The translations under genes and the position numbers were made by a program. Below are positions 51,957 to 61,184 of a stretch of 64,000 bases of DNA, piece after piece (position 1 is the stretch's first letter; each line of letters opens with the position of its first letter). The notes under the pieces were generated by a model that was not told the origin of the DNA, ran no database searches, and was given only the letters and a program-made list of their open reading frames with translations. The stretch spans positions 4,216,001-4,280,000 of the forward strand of contig NZ_AP027291.1 in NCBI RefSeq assembly GCF_030295745.1, written 5' to 3'. The DNA comes from Mycolicibacterium sp. TUM20985 (GTDB lineage: Bacteria; Actinomycetota; Actinomycetes; Mycobacteriales; Mycobacteriaceae).

Positions 51957-52489
51957 CGTCCCCGGTCGACCCGCTGTTGCAGGAAATGCTCGACGAGTAC
52001 CAGCTCCGCACACTCGTTCACGCCTACTGCCGCGCAGTCGACCGCGGCCAGCTCGAGTCGCTGCGGAACCTGTATCACCTCGACGCCGAGGACTCTCACG
52101 GCGCTTTCTCGGAAGGCTCGGCCGACGACTTCATCGGTCAGCTCGCCGCCGCGCGTCCCTACCTTCGCTCGATGCAGCACCACGTCACCACGGTGAACTT
52201 CGCCATCGACGGGGAGGTGGCCGAGGGCGAGATCTACACCATCGCCACCCACACCCTGATCGCCGGCGATCGGGACGTCGACGTCGTCGTCGGCGGGCGC
52301 TACCTCGACAAGTACGAGAAGCGCGACGGCTCGTGGAAGTTCACCGAGCGAGCCACCGTCACCGACTGGGCTCGGGTGGACGACCCGTCTACCGCTCGGT
52401 TCGACCACCCGATCACCGTGGACACCCCCCGCGGCCGACCGGACGCGACCGATCCGTCGCACCAGTTCTTCACGCTGCCTTACCGGTAG
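51953..52489 (+). CDS. SnoaL/NTF2-fold protein
   Basis: 178 residues of the SnoaL-like NTF2 fold: LRTLVHAYCRAVDRGQLESLRNLYHLDAEDSHG at the N-terminus and GGRYLDKYEKRDGSWKFTERATVTDWA. Asp and His residues at the positions used by ring-hydroxylating beta-subunit relatives and scytalone dehydratase are present. Coupled to the LLM gene by ATGA. Probable dehydratase, isomerase or accessory protein for the same substrate. Confidence 0.85.
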   Translation: MTSPVDPLLQEMLDEYQLRTLVHAYCRAVDRGQLESLRNLYHLDAEDSHGAFSEGSADDFIGQLAAARPYLRSMQHHVTTVNFAIDGEVAEGEIYTIATHTLIAGDRDVDVVVGGRYLDKYEKRDGSWKFTERATVTDWARVDDPSTARFDHPITVDTPRGRPDATDPSHQFFTLPYR

Positions 52490-52500
52490 CCCCGGGGGTT

Positions 52501-52917
52501 CTAGAACGGACTGCTGTTGGCTTGCGACCTGGCCGAGTCCGGACGCGGACCGAACCGCTGGATGTAGTCCTCGTGCATTCGGGCATCCCTACGACGTTTG
52601 ATCGTGTCGACCAGGTTCGGGTCGAGGCCGTGCTGCACCAGGCGGTACCGACGCCACACCTTGTTCAGCGCGAGCGACATCAGGATGACCCAGATGTAGA
52701 TGGGTGCCGTCATCTCCATGTGGACGTACAGCGACGCGGGAAGTAGCCAAAACGGGGCGAGCACGAACAGCGGCGGGATGGCCATTCGGGTGATGTGGCG
52801 GCGGACGGCGCCCTCGCCTGCGAGATCCTCGGCGACCCAGTGACGCATCGAATCGGGTAGCCGCCGACCGTAGGAATAGGCGACGTACTGCAGGGCTGAG
52901 GGACGGGCGGTGGCCAT
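52501..52917 (-). CDS. DUF5313-like small membrane protein
   Basis: 138 residues. ALQYVAYSYGRRLPDSMRHWVAEDLAGEGAVRRHITR, two transmembrane helices (about 45-62 and 69-86), then a basic tail with LVQHGLDPNLVDTIKRRRDARMHEDY. Common in mycobacteria, function unknown. ATG 52917 has AGGAG at five bases; an in-frame ATG 52953 overlaps the MarR stop (ATGA) and would add 12 residues. Either start is possible. Transcribed with the MarR gene. Confidence 0.72.
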   Translation of the reverse strand: MATARPSALQYVAYSYGRRLPDSMRHWVAEDLAGEGAVRRHITRMAIPPLFVLAPFWLLPASLYVHMEMTAPIYIWVILMSLALNKVWRRYRLVQHGLDPNLVDTIKRRRDARMHEDYIQRFGPRPDSARSQANSSPF

Positions 52918-52949
52918 GATTGCTCCTGGTGGATCTTGGGATGGATGGG

Positions 52950-53435
52950 TCATGCGTCGAGCGCGCCCGCGGCCAGCGCGGCTGCGTTGACTCGCGTCAG
53001 GACGCGACGGAGTTCCTCGAGTTCGGTCAGGTCGACGCCCAACCGGGCGACGACCGCAGGCGGGATGTCCAACGCGCGGGTCCGCAACGCCTCGCCCTCG
53101 GCGGTCAACTCGACGTCGGTGGCACGCTCGTCGACCGCACTCCTGGCGCGGGTGATCAGGCCGAGCGCCTCGAGGCGTTTCAGCATCGGCGACAGCGTGG
53201 CCGAATCCAGTTGCAGCGCAACGGCAATCTGCTTCACCGACAATGCCGCTGCGCCGCTGTCGGATTTCCGGTGATCCCATAGGGCCAACATCACCAGGTA
53301 CTGCGGATGGGTGAGACCGAGCGGTTCCAGCAGCGGCCGGTACACCGCCAGGACGGCCCGGTTGGTGACGGCCAACGCGAAGCACACCTGGTGTTCGAGG
53401 GCGAGCGGGTCGATCTCCGGGGACAGCGTCGTCAT
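52950..53435 (-). CDS. MarR-family transcriptional regulator
   Basis: 161 residues, winged helix: LGLTHPQYLVMLALWDH, recognition region SVKQIAVALQLDSATLSPMLKRLEALGLI, wing ERATDVELTAEG. Divergent from the P450 gene with a palindrome over its own promoter, so it probably represses itself and perhaps the P450. An inducing ligand such as an organic hydroperoxide is possible, but the N-terminal Cys (QVCFALAVTNRAVLAVYRPLL) is only suggestive of OhrR-type sensing. Confidence 0.9.
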   Translation of the reverse strand: MTTLSPEIDPLALEHQVCFALAVTNRAVLAVYRPLLEPLGLTHPQYLVMLALWDHRKSDSGAAALSVKQIAVALQLDSATLSPMLKRLEALGLITRARSAVDERATDVELTAEGEALRTRALDIPPAVVARLGVDLTELEELRRVLTRVNAAALAAGALDA

Positions 53436-53452
53436 ACTTAGATCGTACGCTA

Positions 53453-53472
53453 ATAGTTAGGGCACTAACAAT
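53453..53472. promoter_or_regulatory. Probable MarR operator
   Basis: Inverted repeat GTTAG-GGCA-CTAAC (53456-53469), partly extended by outer AT pairs. It sits between the MarR gene and the P450 gene, overlapping the region just upstream of a TAGCGT -10 (minus strand, about 53454-53449) for the MarR gene. Placement suits autorepression. Confidence 0.6.
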
Positions 53473-53564
53473 ACCGCCGAATGGGTAGACACATTCGGAG
53501 AAGTGTCCTCGCGATCCCTCGGGCGGATCTAGCCTGAACCCGAGGTCAACCCCAGGAGGATTCC

Positions 53565-54740
53565 GTGACCGCGTCGATTCAGCTTCCCATCGAGCAGACA
53601 CATCCACTCGAGACGCCGCCTCAACTGCGCGCGCTGCAGGCGGCCGGGGTGATTCACCGCATCCGCACCGAGGTCGGCGATGACGCCTGGCTGGTCACCG
53701 GGTATGCCGACGTGCGCCGTCTGATGGACACCGCATCGCTCGGCCGCGCGCACCGGGACCCCGCGAACGCACCCAGGAGCAGGACGTCGGCGTTGTTCGG
53801 CGGCCCCGTCGGCAACTTCGACACCGAGAAGGCCGACCACGCCCAGATGCGGCGGCTGCTTCAGCCGCACTTCTCGCCCAAGCACATGCGCAGCCTGCAA
53901 CCCAAGGTCGAGCGGCAGTGCGCCGAGCTGCTCGACCAACTCGAAGCCCAGGGCCCACCGGCGGACCTCCTCGCCAGCCTCGCCCTGCCCCTGCCCGTGC
54001 TGGTGATCTGCGACCTGCTCGGCGTGCCCTACGCCGATCGCGATCGGTTCCGCGTCTGGGTCGACGAAGCCGCGTTCGCCCAGGACGACGCCGCCTCCGA
54101 GGCGGGCCTCGTGGCACTGCTCGCCTACGGGATGGAACTCGTCGGCCTCAAGCGGATCCACCCCGACGATGACGTCATCTCCCGGCTCTGTGACGAACCC
54201 AATCTTGCCGACGCCGAGATCGCGCTGCTCGCAATGCAATTGCTCTTCGCCGGGCACGAGACCACGATGATGCAGATCTGGCTGGATACGGTGCTGTTGC
54301 TCACCAACCCCGGGCAATGGCAACTGCTGCTGGACGCCCCCGAGCTCATCCCGAAGGCCGTCGAGGAACTCATTCGCACCGGGATGCCAGGCGGCATTGG
54401 GGTACCGCGCTACGCCAGCGAGGACATCGCCGTCGGGGAGGTGACCATCCGCGCCGGCGACCTGGTGCTGTTGGACCCGGGCTCCGCCAACCACGACCCA
54501 GCGGTCTTCCCCGAGCCAAACCGCCTCGACATTCACCGCACCGGCAGCCCGCACGTCGGATTCGGCTACGGCCTGCACTACTGCATCGGAGCCGCGTTGG
54601 CGCGCATGGAACTCAATATCGTCTTCTCGCAACTGATTCCACGATTCCCACACATGCGGCTCGCCGTCGAGGCCGCTACCCTCACGGCCGGCTTCCACTC
54701 ACTGTCGCACGGTCTGGTCGCACTGCCGGTGTCGTGGTAG
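53565..54740 (+). CDS. Cytochrome P450
   Basis: 391 residues, soluble bacterial P450. I-helix LLFAGHETT (oxygen activation), K-helix EELIR (ExxR), haem-Cys loop VGFGYGLHYCIGAALARMEL. GTG 53565 follows AGGAGG. Substrate unknown. No ferredoxin or reductase is encoded nearby. Divergent MarR gene may control it. Confidence 0.94.
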   Translation: MTASIQLPIEQTHPLETPPQLRALQAAGVIHRIRTEVGDDAWLVTGYADVRRLMDTASLGRAHRDPANAPRSRTSALFGGPVGNFDTEKADHAQMRRLLQPHFSPKHMRSLQPKVERQCAELLDQLEAQGPPADLLASLALPLPVLVICDLLGVPYADRDRFRVWVDEAAFAQDDAASEAGLVALLAYGMELVGLKRIHPDDDVISRLCDEPNLADAEIALLAMQLLFAGHETTMMQIWLDTVLLLTNPGQWQLLLDAPELIPKAVEELIRTGMPGGIGVPRYASEDIAVGEVTIRAGDLVLLDPGSANHDPAVFPEPNRLDIHRTGSPHVGFGYGLHYCIGAALARMELNIVFSQLIPRFPHMRLAVEAATLTAGFHSLSHGLVALPVSW

Positions 54741-54767
54741 CCGCGCCGAAGTCACGCGCCCGCGACG

Positions 54768-55268
54768 TCAGCCTCCCAGCGGGGCGATGAAGTCCGACGT
54801 GTAGTGCTCGGCCGGGATCTGGGAGAACTCCGCCGCGCGGTCGATGAACACCCAGGCACCGGTGGCACCGGCTCGTCGAGTGTCCTGCACGGTGGTCTGC
54901 CCGTTGCCCAGCTGGTCGGTGTCCAAGGCGCCCACCGCGACACCGGCAACCCCTGGCCCGCAGTCGCGCGTGCTCGGTAGCGGCGTCTGAATCAGCCTGA
55001 CGGTGTAGTGGGTGTTGGGGGGTGCGTACCCGAACGTCACCTGGGCGATCACGGTGTTCCCGGCGGTGCTCACCGAAGCGACGCCCTGCGCATTCCCCAC
55101 CGTCGGGACGTACGTCTTGGCGCTGTGATCGCACAACCTGAAGACCCCCGCCAATGGCACGCGCACCGGGCCCGCGGATGGCGCCGCCGATGCCGGGCCC
55201 GACACCACCATTGCGGAGGTCGCGACGATCGCGGCCACTGCCGCTACCGTTGCGAGACGCTTAGCCAT
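54768..55268 (-). CDS. Secreted protein of unknown function
   Basis: 166 residues. Signal peptide (RLATVAAVAAIVATSAMVVSGPASA before APSAGPV). The mature part has two Cys (FRLCDHSAK, STRDCGPG), likely one disulfide, and beta-strand-rich sequence (NTVIAQVTFGYAPPNTHYTVRLIQ). Not recognised further. ATG 55268 overlaps by eight bases the small frame at 55261-55407. Confidence 0.72.
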   Translation of the reverse strand: MAKRLATVAAVAAIVATSAMVVSGPASAAPSAGPVRVPLAGVFRLCDHSAKTYVPTVGNAQGVASVSTAGNTVIAQVTFGYAPPNTHYTVRLIQTPLPSTRDCGPGVAGVAVGALDTDQLGNGQTTVQDTRRAGATGAWVFIDRAAEFSQIPAEHYTSDFIAPLGG

Positions 55269-55407
55269 GGGACTTGTTCTCCACGACGTCCGGGGCCACC
55301 TCGCGGGTGGCCATCCCGCCCTGGCGACCGTGGTCGGCCGGCCCCGGCGGAGGGTCGGTGGCCTCAGCGGCAGCCTCGTCTTCGGTCTTCGAGTCACGTT
55401 TGCTCAT
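55261..55407 (-). CDS. Possible 48-aa hydrophilic protein
   Basis: ATG 55407 to TAA 55261: MSKRDSKTEDEAAAEATDPP..., acidic N-terminal half, no Cys, no hydrophobic segment. It overlaps the secreted-protein start by eight bases, an arrangement that would couple their translation. There is no clear ribosome-binding site, so it is uncertain. Confidence 0.4.
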   Translation of the reverse strand: MSKRDSKTEDEAAAEATDPPPGPADHGRQGGMATREVAPDVVENKSHG

Positions 55408-55552
55408 GGACACCGAGTGCCCCGGTCGGTACAGGTTCAAGCCTGCGAATATGACGCCCATGACCCTCCGGTGACGTCCGCCCGTCGACCGTTTCGCGCT
55501 GAGCGCGGTGGGCATTTACTGAGTTCATCAACATCCGGAAGGCACTTCAAGC

Positions 55553-56938
55553 GTGAGCGACCTCCCTACAGACGCGTTCGGAATGGCTGAACCCCGACGG
55601 GTCGTGGTCACCGGCGCCTCGGGCAACGTCGGGGCGGGCGTGCTCCGGGCCTTGGCCCGTGAGCTGCCCGGCGCCGAGGTGATCGGCGTGTGCCGCCGCC
55701 CGCCCACGACGGGACAGGTCTACGAGCGCGTGCGCTGGCACGCCATCGACCTGTCGGCACCGACGGCCACGGCGGATCTGGAGCCCGCGATGCGGGGTGC
55801 CGACGTGGTGATTCACCTCGCGCTGGCGGTGCATCCGGTGCGTGACGAAGAGTATCTGTACCGGGCCAATGTCGTTGGGAGTCAAGCCGTCTTCGACGCG
55901 ATGGCCGACGCGGGAATCCGGCAGCTGGTGTATGCGTCGAGCCTTGGCATCTATGCACCCGGGTCGACGACCCCCGTCTCGGAGTCGTGGGCGACTACCG
56001 GCCAGCCGACGTCGATCTACAGTCGGCACAAGGTGGCGGTCGAGAGCCTGCTGGATCGATTCGAGGCGGAGCACCCGGATACGGTGGTGGCCCGCTTCCG
56101 CCCGACGGTGGTGGTACAGCGGGAGACCGCGTCGATGATCCGCTCGCTGTACGTCGGCCCGCTGGTTCCACGGCTGGCATACGACCTCGTGCGGCGGGCC
56201 GGCGTGCCGGTCCTTCCCCTGCCGGCCGGGCTGGCGCTGCAGTTCGTCCACGCCGACGACGTCGGCGACGCGGTGATCCGGCTCATTCGTCGCCGCGTTC
56301 GGGGCTCGTACAACGTCGCGGCCGACGCCTTGGACGCCGAGGCGCTGGCGGCCTTGGTCAAGGCACGCCCGGTCGACGTCGACGCCCCGTTCATGCGAAC
56401 GGTGATCACTGCGTTGAGCCGGCTGCGGCTGATCGCCCTGACCCCCGGTTGGTACGACGTGGCGATGAACAGCCCCGTCATGGATACCTCGAAGGCGCGG
56501 CGAGACCTGGACTGGTCACCATCGCGGTCGTCTGCCGAGGGTGCGTTGGAACTCCTGGACGGTCTGGCCGAGGGCGCCACCGGTACCAGTGCGGCAATGG
56601 GATTCGAGGACGGAGATGGGATGAACGGGCAAGTAATGATGCGGCGCGTGCATGACGCGTCGCTGCTGCTGTGGTGTGCCATGGCGGTGGCGCGGGCGAC
56701 CGGGAGGGGCCGTGCCGGAGTTCCGGATGCGGCCGTCATCGGGACCAACCTCGTCGCGGGGACCCCAATGGCCCTCGACCGCCTGCGCGAGCGGCGGCGT
56801 GATCCCGTGGCGCTGTTGGCCCCGGCCGCCGTCGGTGCGGCCGTGCTCTCGACTCTGCGCGGCGGCTGGGCACCGGTCGCGGCCACCACGGTGCTCGGGG
56901 TGCTCGCCCTGGCCGAACGCAGAAGGGCAACGACGTGA
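55553..56938 (+). CDS. NAD-dependent epimerase/dehydratase-family protein
   Basis: 461 residues. Extended SDR: VVVTGASGNVGAGVLRAL (GxxGxxG), VIHLAL strand, VYASSLGIYAPG and Y-x3-K in IYSRHKVAVE (about 25-330). A C-terminal extension of about 130 residues with two short hydrophobic stretches (LLWCAMAVARATG; VAATTVLGVLALA) is unlike plain epimerases. GTG 55553 or ATG 55583 could be the start. The stop overlaps the next SDR start. Confidence 0.82.
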   Translation: MSDLPTDAFGMAEPRRVVVTGASGNVGAGVLRALARELPGAEVIGVCRRPPTTGQVYERVRWHAIDLSAPTATADLEPAMRGADVVIHLALAVHPVRDEEYLYRANVVGSQAVFDAMADAGIRQLVYASSLGIYAPGSTTPVSESWATTGQPTSIYSRHKVAVESLLDRFEAEHPDTVVARFRPTVVVQRETASMIRSLYVGPLVPRLAYDLVRRAGVPVLPLPAGLALQFVHADDVGDAVIRLIRRRVRGSYNVAADALDAEALAALVKARPVDVDAPFMRTVITALSRLRLIALTPGWYDVAMNSPVMDTSKARRDLDWSPSRSSAEGALELLDGLAEGATGTSAAMGFEDGDGMNGQVMMRRVHDASLLLWCAMAVARATGRGRAGVPDAAVIGTNLVAGTPMALDRLRERRRDPVALLAPAAVGAAVLSTLRGGWAPVAATTVLGVLALAERRRATT

Positions 56939-57804
56939 TGACGACCTCAGACGTCAGGGCTGGCGCCGAACCGCGAGTTGTCGTGGTGATTGGGGCCTCC
57001 AGTGGAATTGGCCGAGTGACCGCGTTGTCCTACTCCCGCCGCGGAGACCGCCTCGTCTTGGCCGCTCGGTCCACGGACGCGCTCGAACGAGTGGCCGACG
57101 AATGCCGCCGAGAAGGTGCGGCCGCAGTCCTCGTCCAACCCACCGACATCGCCGATGCCGACCAAGTCGACATGTTGTTCGACCGCGCGGTGGAGCGTTT
57201 CGGACGAGTGGACGTCGCAGCGCAGTGCGCGGCGATCACGGCCTTCGGCCGATTCGAGGACCTTCCGGCCGACGTCTTCGAGAACATCGTGCGCACCAAC
57301 CTCTTCGGAGCGGTGAACGTCGCGCGGTCGGCACTCAATCACTTCCAGAGCCGTGGTACCGGCCATCTGGTGTTGGTCGGGTCCCTGCTCGGCGTCATGG
57401 CGGTGCCGTACCAATCCGCCTACGTGGTAAGCAAGTTCGCGATGAACGGCCTGGTTCGGGCGCTGCGCCAGGAGAATCGGCATCTGCCGGACGTGCGCAT
57501 CCACGGCATCTACCCGGGGCCAGTCGACACCCCGGTGTACGAGACGGCCGGCAACTACCTCGGCCGTACGCCGGTTGTGCCACCCACCGCCGACGCCCCG
57601 GAGGTCGTCGCGGCCGCCATCGTCCGCGCGACCAGCCGGCGGCGGTCCAGCGAGCGCCAGGTCGGGTTGGTCAACCGCCCGGCGATCGCCTTCTACCGCC
57701 TACTCCCTCGCGTCTTCGATGCCGTGATCGGCCCCATGCTGCAGACTGTCTCGTTCTCGTCGGAGAAGACCGAGTCCAACGCAGGCAACGTCTTTCGCTC
57801 CTAG
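56938..57804 (+). CDS. SDR-family oxidoreductase
   Basis: 288 residues. VVVIGASSGIGRVTALSYSRRG, acidic-poor loop LAARSTDALER, catalytic Ser in VLVGSLLG and YQSAYVVSKFAMNG (YxxxK), with a C-terminal extension (YRLLPRVFDAVIGPMLQT) common in membrane-associated mycobacterial SDRs. ATG 56938 shares a base with the previous stop (TGATG); GTG 56935 is the alternative. Confidence 0.88.
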   Translation: MTTSDVRAGAEPRVVVVIGASSGIGRVTALSYSRRGDRLVLAARSTDALERVADECRREGAAAVLVQPTDIADADQVDMLFDRAVERFGRVDVAAQCAAITAFGRFEDLPADVFENIVRTNLFGAVNVARSALNHFQSRGTGHLVLVGSLLGVMAVPYQSAYVVSKFAMNGLVRALRQENRHLPDVRIHGIYPGPVDTPVYETAGNYLGRTPVVPPTADAPEVVAAAIVRATSRRRSSERQVGLVNRPAIAFYRLLPRVFDAVIGPMLQTVSFSSEKTESNAGNVFRS

Positions 57805-57813
57805 CTGGCGACG

Positions 57814-58785
57814 TCAGTCCTCGCGACTCTCTCCCTGGTCACCAAAGGTGACGTCGATCTGCTGAAATGCCTTGGCGCGCTGAGCCTTGGCCTGCGCCGT
57901 GTAGGTACGCCGATCGCCACGGGTGAGCGTCACGTCGTCGGTGAACTGGGTGAGCAGGGCACGCGGATGCAGGCCCTCGATCGCCACCACGTTCGCCGTC
58001 GCGCAGATGAGAAGCGTCGTCGCGATCATGTACAGGAAGGCGAGCATGCCGAGAACGAGCGCGAACACGCTGTTGGTCGCGCTCGCGGTCTTGACGACGT
58101 GCGCCACGTAGGCCGTCCCAACCCACTGCACGACCTGCCAACCGACCGCTGCGCTGATCGCGCCAGGCGCGATCTGGCGGTAGGTGACGTCCCGGGCCGT
58201 CGCGACCCGGAAGGCGACCATGCAGACCGCCGAATTGATCGCGATCGCCGCGACCACGAGCATCATCTTGCCGAAGGCGCCGAAGGACTCCGATGCCCGC
58301 CCGACGGCGGAGAGCACGGTGGTCGCCACCAGACCCGTGCCGAGCAGGACGAGCAGCAAAGAGCTGCGCAGACGAGACCGCAACGGGTCGGGCCGGTCGT
58401 TGCGCGGCACCGCCCACAACGTGTCCATGCCGTTCTGGACCGCCTGACCCACGCCCAGTCCGCCGTACAACGCACCCGCGATGCCGATGACGACGCCGAG
58501 TACCCCGCCGCTGAGCCCTTGCGGTTCACCCAGTTGGTCGCCGATGACGGGGAACTGGGCGAAGGCGGACTGCAGGATCTGCTGTTGCAGTTCGGGATGG
58601 CCGACCAGCACGACCCCCAGCACCGTGGTCAACAGCAACAGTGCCGGGAACAGCGACACGAACGCGTAGTAGGTGATCAGCGCAGCGAGGTAGCCGCCCT
58701 GGTCGTCGATGTACTTGTAGATGACGGCGATCGCGAAGCCGACCGAACGGTGTCGACGCTGAAGCCGATCCAACCAACCGACCAT
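57814..58785 (-). CDS. YihY/virulence-factor BrkB-family membrane protein
   Basis: 323 residues, about six transmembrane helices. YLAALITYYAFVSLFPALLLLTTVLGVVL, GVGQAVQNGMDTLWAVPRNDRPDPLRSRLRS and GWQVVQWVGTAYVAHVVK are YihY/UPF0761 family features. ATG 58785 follows GGGAG; the frame to 59079 overlaps the divergent hydrolase gene. Function not established. Confidence 0.88.
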   Translation of the reverse strand: MVGWLDRLQRRHRSVGFAIAVIYKYIDDQGGYLAALITYYAFVSLFPALLLLTTVLGVVLVGHPELQQQILQSAFAQFPVIGDQLGEPQGLSGGVLGVVIGIAGALYGGLGVGQAVQNGMDTLWAVPRNDRPDPLRSRLRSSLLLVLLGTGLVATTVLSAVGRASESFGAFGKMMLVVAAIAINSAVCMVAFRVATARDVTYRQIAPGAISAAVGWQVVQWVGTAYVAHVVKTASATNSVFALVLGMLAFLYMIATTLLICATANVVAIEGLHPRALLTQFTDDVTLTRGDRRTYTAQAKAQRAKAFQQIDVTFGDQGESRED

Positions 58786-58902
58786 ATGTGCGTCTCCCGG
58801 ACCCGAATGCCGCCACTTCCCAGCGCCTAGTACCCCGAACATCACCCGCCGACACCGACCGCGGTAAAGGTTCGCCTCCGTCGAACGGGGTACCGCGTCA
58901 CC

Positions 58903-59589
58903 ATGAACACAAGGGAGTACGGTCCGGGCCGACTGGCCGACGTCTTCGGCGAGTCGTCGCAACCCACGGTTCTGCTGTGGCACGGGATGCAGACCGATGC
59001 CCGCGCCAGCGTCCGCACGCTTGCGCAGTCGATCTCGCACCACGACGTTGCCGTGGTGGCGCCCGACTGGGACTCGCACGCGCCCGACGGTGGCCGCGCC
59101 GCACTGCTCGAATCGATCGACTTCGCTCGTCGAATCGCCGCCGACCCCGACGGGATGGTCCTCGTCGGTTGGTCGATGGGCGGTCTCGCCGCAGCAGCAC
59201 TGACTGTGAATTCGACGAGCTTCGACGTCTCGTTAGCCCACACCGTGTGCCTCGCGGGCGCGTTCTCGGCGCTCGCGCCAATCTCGGGCCGACTGGTGGC
59301 CGACGACGTCCACGCCGCCCGTGTCGCGCCCGGATCGCGAACCCCATTCACGTTGTTGCACGGCACAAACGATGATGTGGTCCCGGTCAGCGCCAGTGCG
59401 GCGTTCGCCGACGCGCTGCGGCGGGCCGACTGGCCGGTCGAGTTCGAGGAGTTGGACGCTGACCACGGATCGATCGCCGGCGCCGCCTACGATCCCGATC
59501 TCGACAAATACCTGCCGGCGCAGGACCGCACGACCATGCGCGTCGCCGACGCCGTCGCCGCCCGCATCGCCGCCCTGATCGGGCGCTGA
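58903..59589 (+). CDS. Small alpha/beta hydrolase
   Basis: 228 residues. VLLWHGMQTDARAS (oxyanion), nucleophile VGWSMGGLAAAA, Asp in HGTNDDVVPVSAS, His in DADHGSIAG. No signal peptide, so cytosolic. Dienelactone-hydrolase-like size; substrate unknown. Confidence 0.82.
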   Translation: MNTREYGPGRLADVFGESSQPTVLLWHGMQTDARASVRTLAQSISHHDVAVVAPDWDSHAPDGGRAALLESIDFARRIAADPDGMVLVGWSMGGLAAAALTVNSTSFDVSLAHTVCLAGAFSALAPISGRLVADDVHAARVAPGSRTPFTLLHGTNDDVVPVSASAAFADALRRADWPVEFEELDADHGSIAGAAYDPDLDKYLPAQDRTTMRVADAVAARIAALIGR

Positions 59590-59596
59590 CGACCCG

Positions 59597-60925
59597 TCAC
59601 GACGCGGTGCGTCGGGTCGCCACTCGAGACACCAGGTAGAGCACCGCCCCGACCGCGACCAGGATGGCCGCGAACAGCCACACCTTGGCACTCTGCTGAG
59701 TCAGCAACAGCACACATGACGCGACGCCCAGCACGGGGACTACCGTCCACACGCGAAAGTGGTCGTGCGACACCGTGTCTCGCCGCAACACCAGCACGGC
59801 GACGTTGGTCGAGATGAACACGAACAGCAGGAGGAGCACCACGGTCTCGGCGAGCGTCGAGAGGTCACCCACCAAGGTGAGCAGCATTGCCGCCACCGTC
59901 GTCGCGACGATGGCGACCCACGGGGTCCGGCGCTGCGGAAGCACCCGTCCCAGAGCGGCGGGCAGCAGACCTTGCTCGGCCATCCCGTAGGAGAGTCGAC
60001 TCGCCATGATCATCGTGAGCAGTGCGCCATTGGCGACGGCCACCAGCGCGATGGCGCTGAACACCCACGCTGGGACACCGACGCCCGAAGCGGCGACGAC
60101 GGCGAGCAACGGGCCCGATGACTCGGACAGTTCGTCGGGTGAAAGCGCCGTCGCCGAGGCAATCCCGACGAGGGCGTAGACGACGCCCGCCGTGATGAGG
60201 GCGCCGAAGAGCGCCCTGGGATAGACCTTGCGAGGGTTGCGGATCTCCTCGACGACGTTCGCCGACGTCTCGAAGCCGACGAACGAGTAGTACGCGACGA
60301 TGGCGCCGCTGAGGATGGCCAGCGCCGGCGTCGTGCCGTCGGGGAATTCACCGATGCGGCCGACGTCGCCGCGCCCGCCGCCGACCATCATCGAAACGAC
60401 CACCACCACGATGAGCAGACCGCTCAACTCGATGACCGTCATCACGACGTTGCTCTTCACCGACTCGCTGATCCCCCGAGCGTTGAGTGCCGCGACGAGG
60501 GCCAGGAACACCACCGCCGCAGGCACGGCAGGCACGTCGATGAAGGTGGCGAGGTAGTCCCCGGCGAAGGCGAGCGCCAGACCGGCGGCGCTCGTCACCC
60601 CCGCGGCCAGCATGCAGAACCCGACCAGGAACGACACCAGGGGCCGCTTGAACGCGCGGTCGGCGAACACCGCGGCGCCGCCCGCCTTCGGGTACTTGGT
60701 GACGAGTTCGGCGTAGGACCCCGCGGTGAGCAGGGCGAGCAGCAACGCCACCAGCATCGGCGCCCACAGTGCGCCGCCGACGTCGTTCGAGAGCACGCCC
60801 ATGAGGGCATACACCCCTGCGCCGAGGACGTCGCCGAGGATGAAGAGGAACAGCAGTGGCCCGGTGATGCCGCGTTTGAGCCGGTCCTCCGCGTCGCGCG
60901 CGTCGGTGATGGTTTCCGATGTCAT
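59597..60925 (-). CDS. APC-superfamily amino acid permease
   Basis: 442 residues, about twelve transmembrane helices. The first begins LKRGITGPLLFLFILGDVLGAGVYALMG (unwound helix 1 with GAGVY). YYSFVGFETSANVVEEIRNPRKVYPRAL is the conserved helix 6-7 region. ATG 60925 follows AGGAGG at five to six bases. Substrate unknown, probably a cationic or branched amino acid. Confidence 0.9.
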   Translation of the reverse strand: MTSETITDARDAEDRLKRGITGPLLFLFILGDVLGAGVYALMGVLSNDVGGALWAPMLVALLLALLTAGSYAELVTKYPKAGGAAVFADRAFKRPLVSFLVGFCMLAAGVTSAAGLALAFAGDYLATFIDVPAVPAAVVFLALVAALNARGISESVKSNVVMTVIELSGLLIVVVVVSMMVGGGRGDVGRIGEFPDGTTPALAILSGAIVAYYSFVGFETSANVVEEIRNPRKVYPRALFGALITAGVVYALVGIASATALSPDELSESSGPLLAVVAASGVGVPAWVFSAIALVAVANGALLTMIMASRLSYGMAEQGLLPAALGRVLPQRRTPWVAIVATTVAAMLLTLVGDLSTLAETVVLLLLFVFISTNVAVLVLRRDTVSHDHFRVWTVVPVLGVASCVLLLTQQSAKVWLFAAILVAVGAVLYLVSRVATRRTAS

Positions 60926-61037
60926 GAATGCCTCCTGTCGTTCGGCGACATACCCCCCTGACCGGCGGCGCAAGCATCGGGCGGCTTCGGGACAGGTGAC
61001 CTGGCGATCTTGACGGCACCGCCGATACAGTTCGGAC

Positions 61038-61172
61038 ATGCGTAGGGCATTCGTGGCGCTGGTCGCGCTGGTGGCATTCATGATCTCGACGGGTTGTGGG
61101 AGTGGCGCCGGCGGTGGCATCACCACCACGACGGAGCAGATGCCGACCACCACGACGACCAGCGCGTCGTAA
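61038..61172 (+). CDS. 44-aa lipoprotein
   Basis: MRRAFVALVALVAFMIS followed by lipobox STGC (Cys19) and a Gly then Thr-rich tail (EQMPTTTTTTSAS-like). TAA at 61170-61172. A complete signal peptide in so short an open frame is unlikely by chance. It lies divergent from the permease and 12 bases from the convergent gene at 61185. Confidence 0.6.
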   Translation: MRRAFVALVALVAFMISTGCGSGAGGGITTTTEQMPTTTTTSAS

Positions 61173-61184
61173 GGCGCGCAGCCC

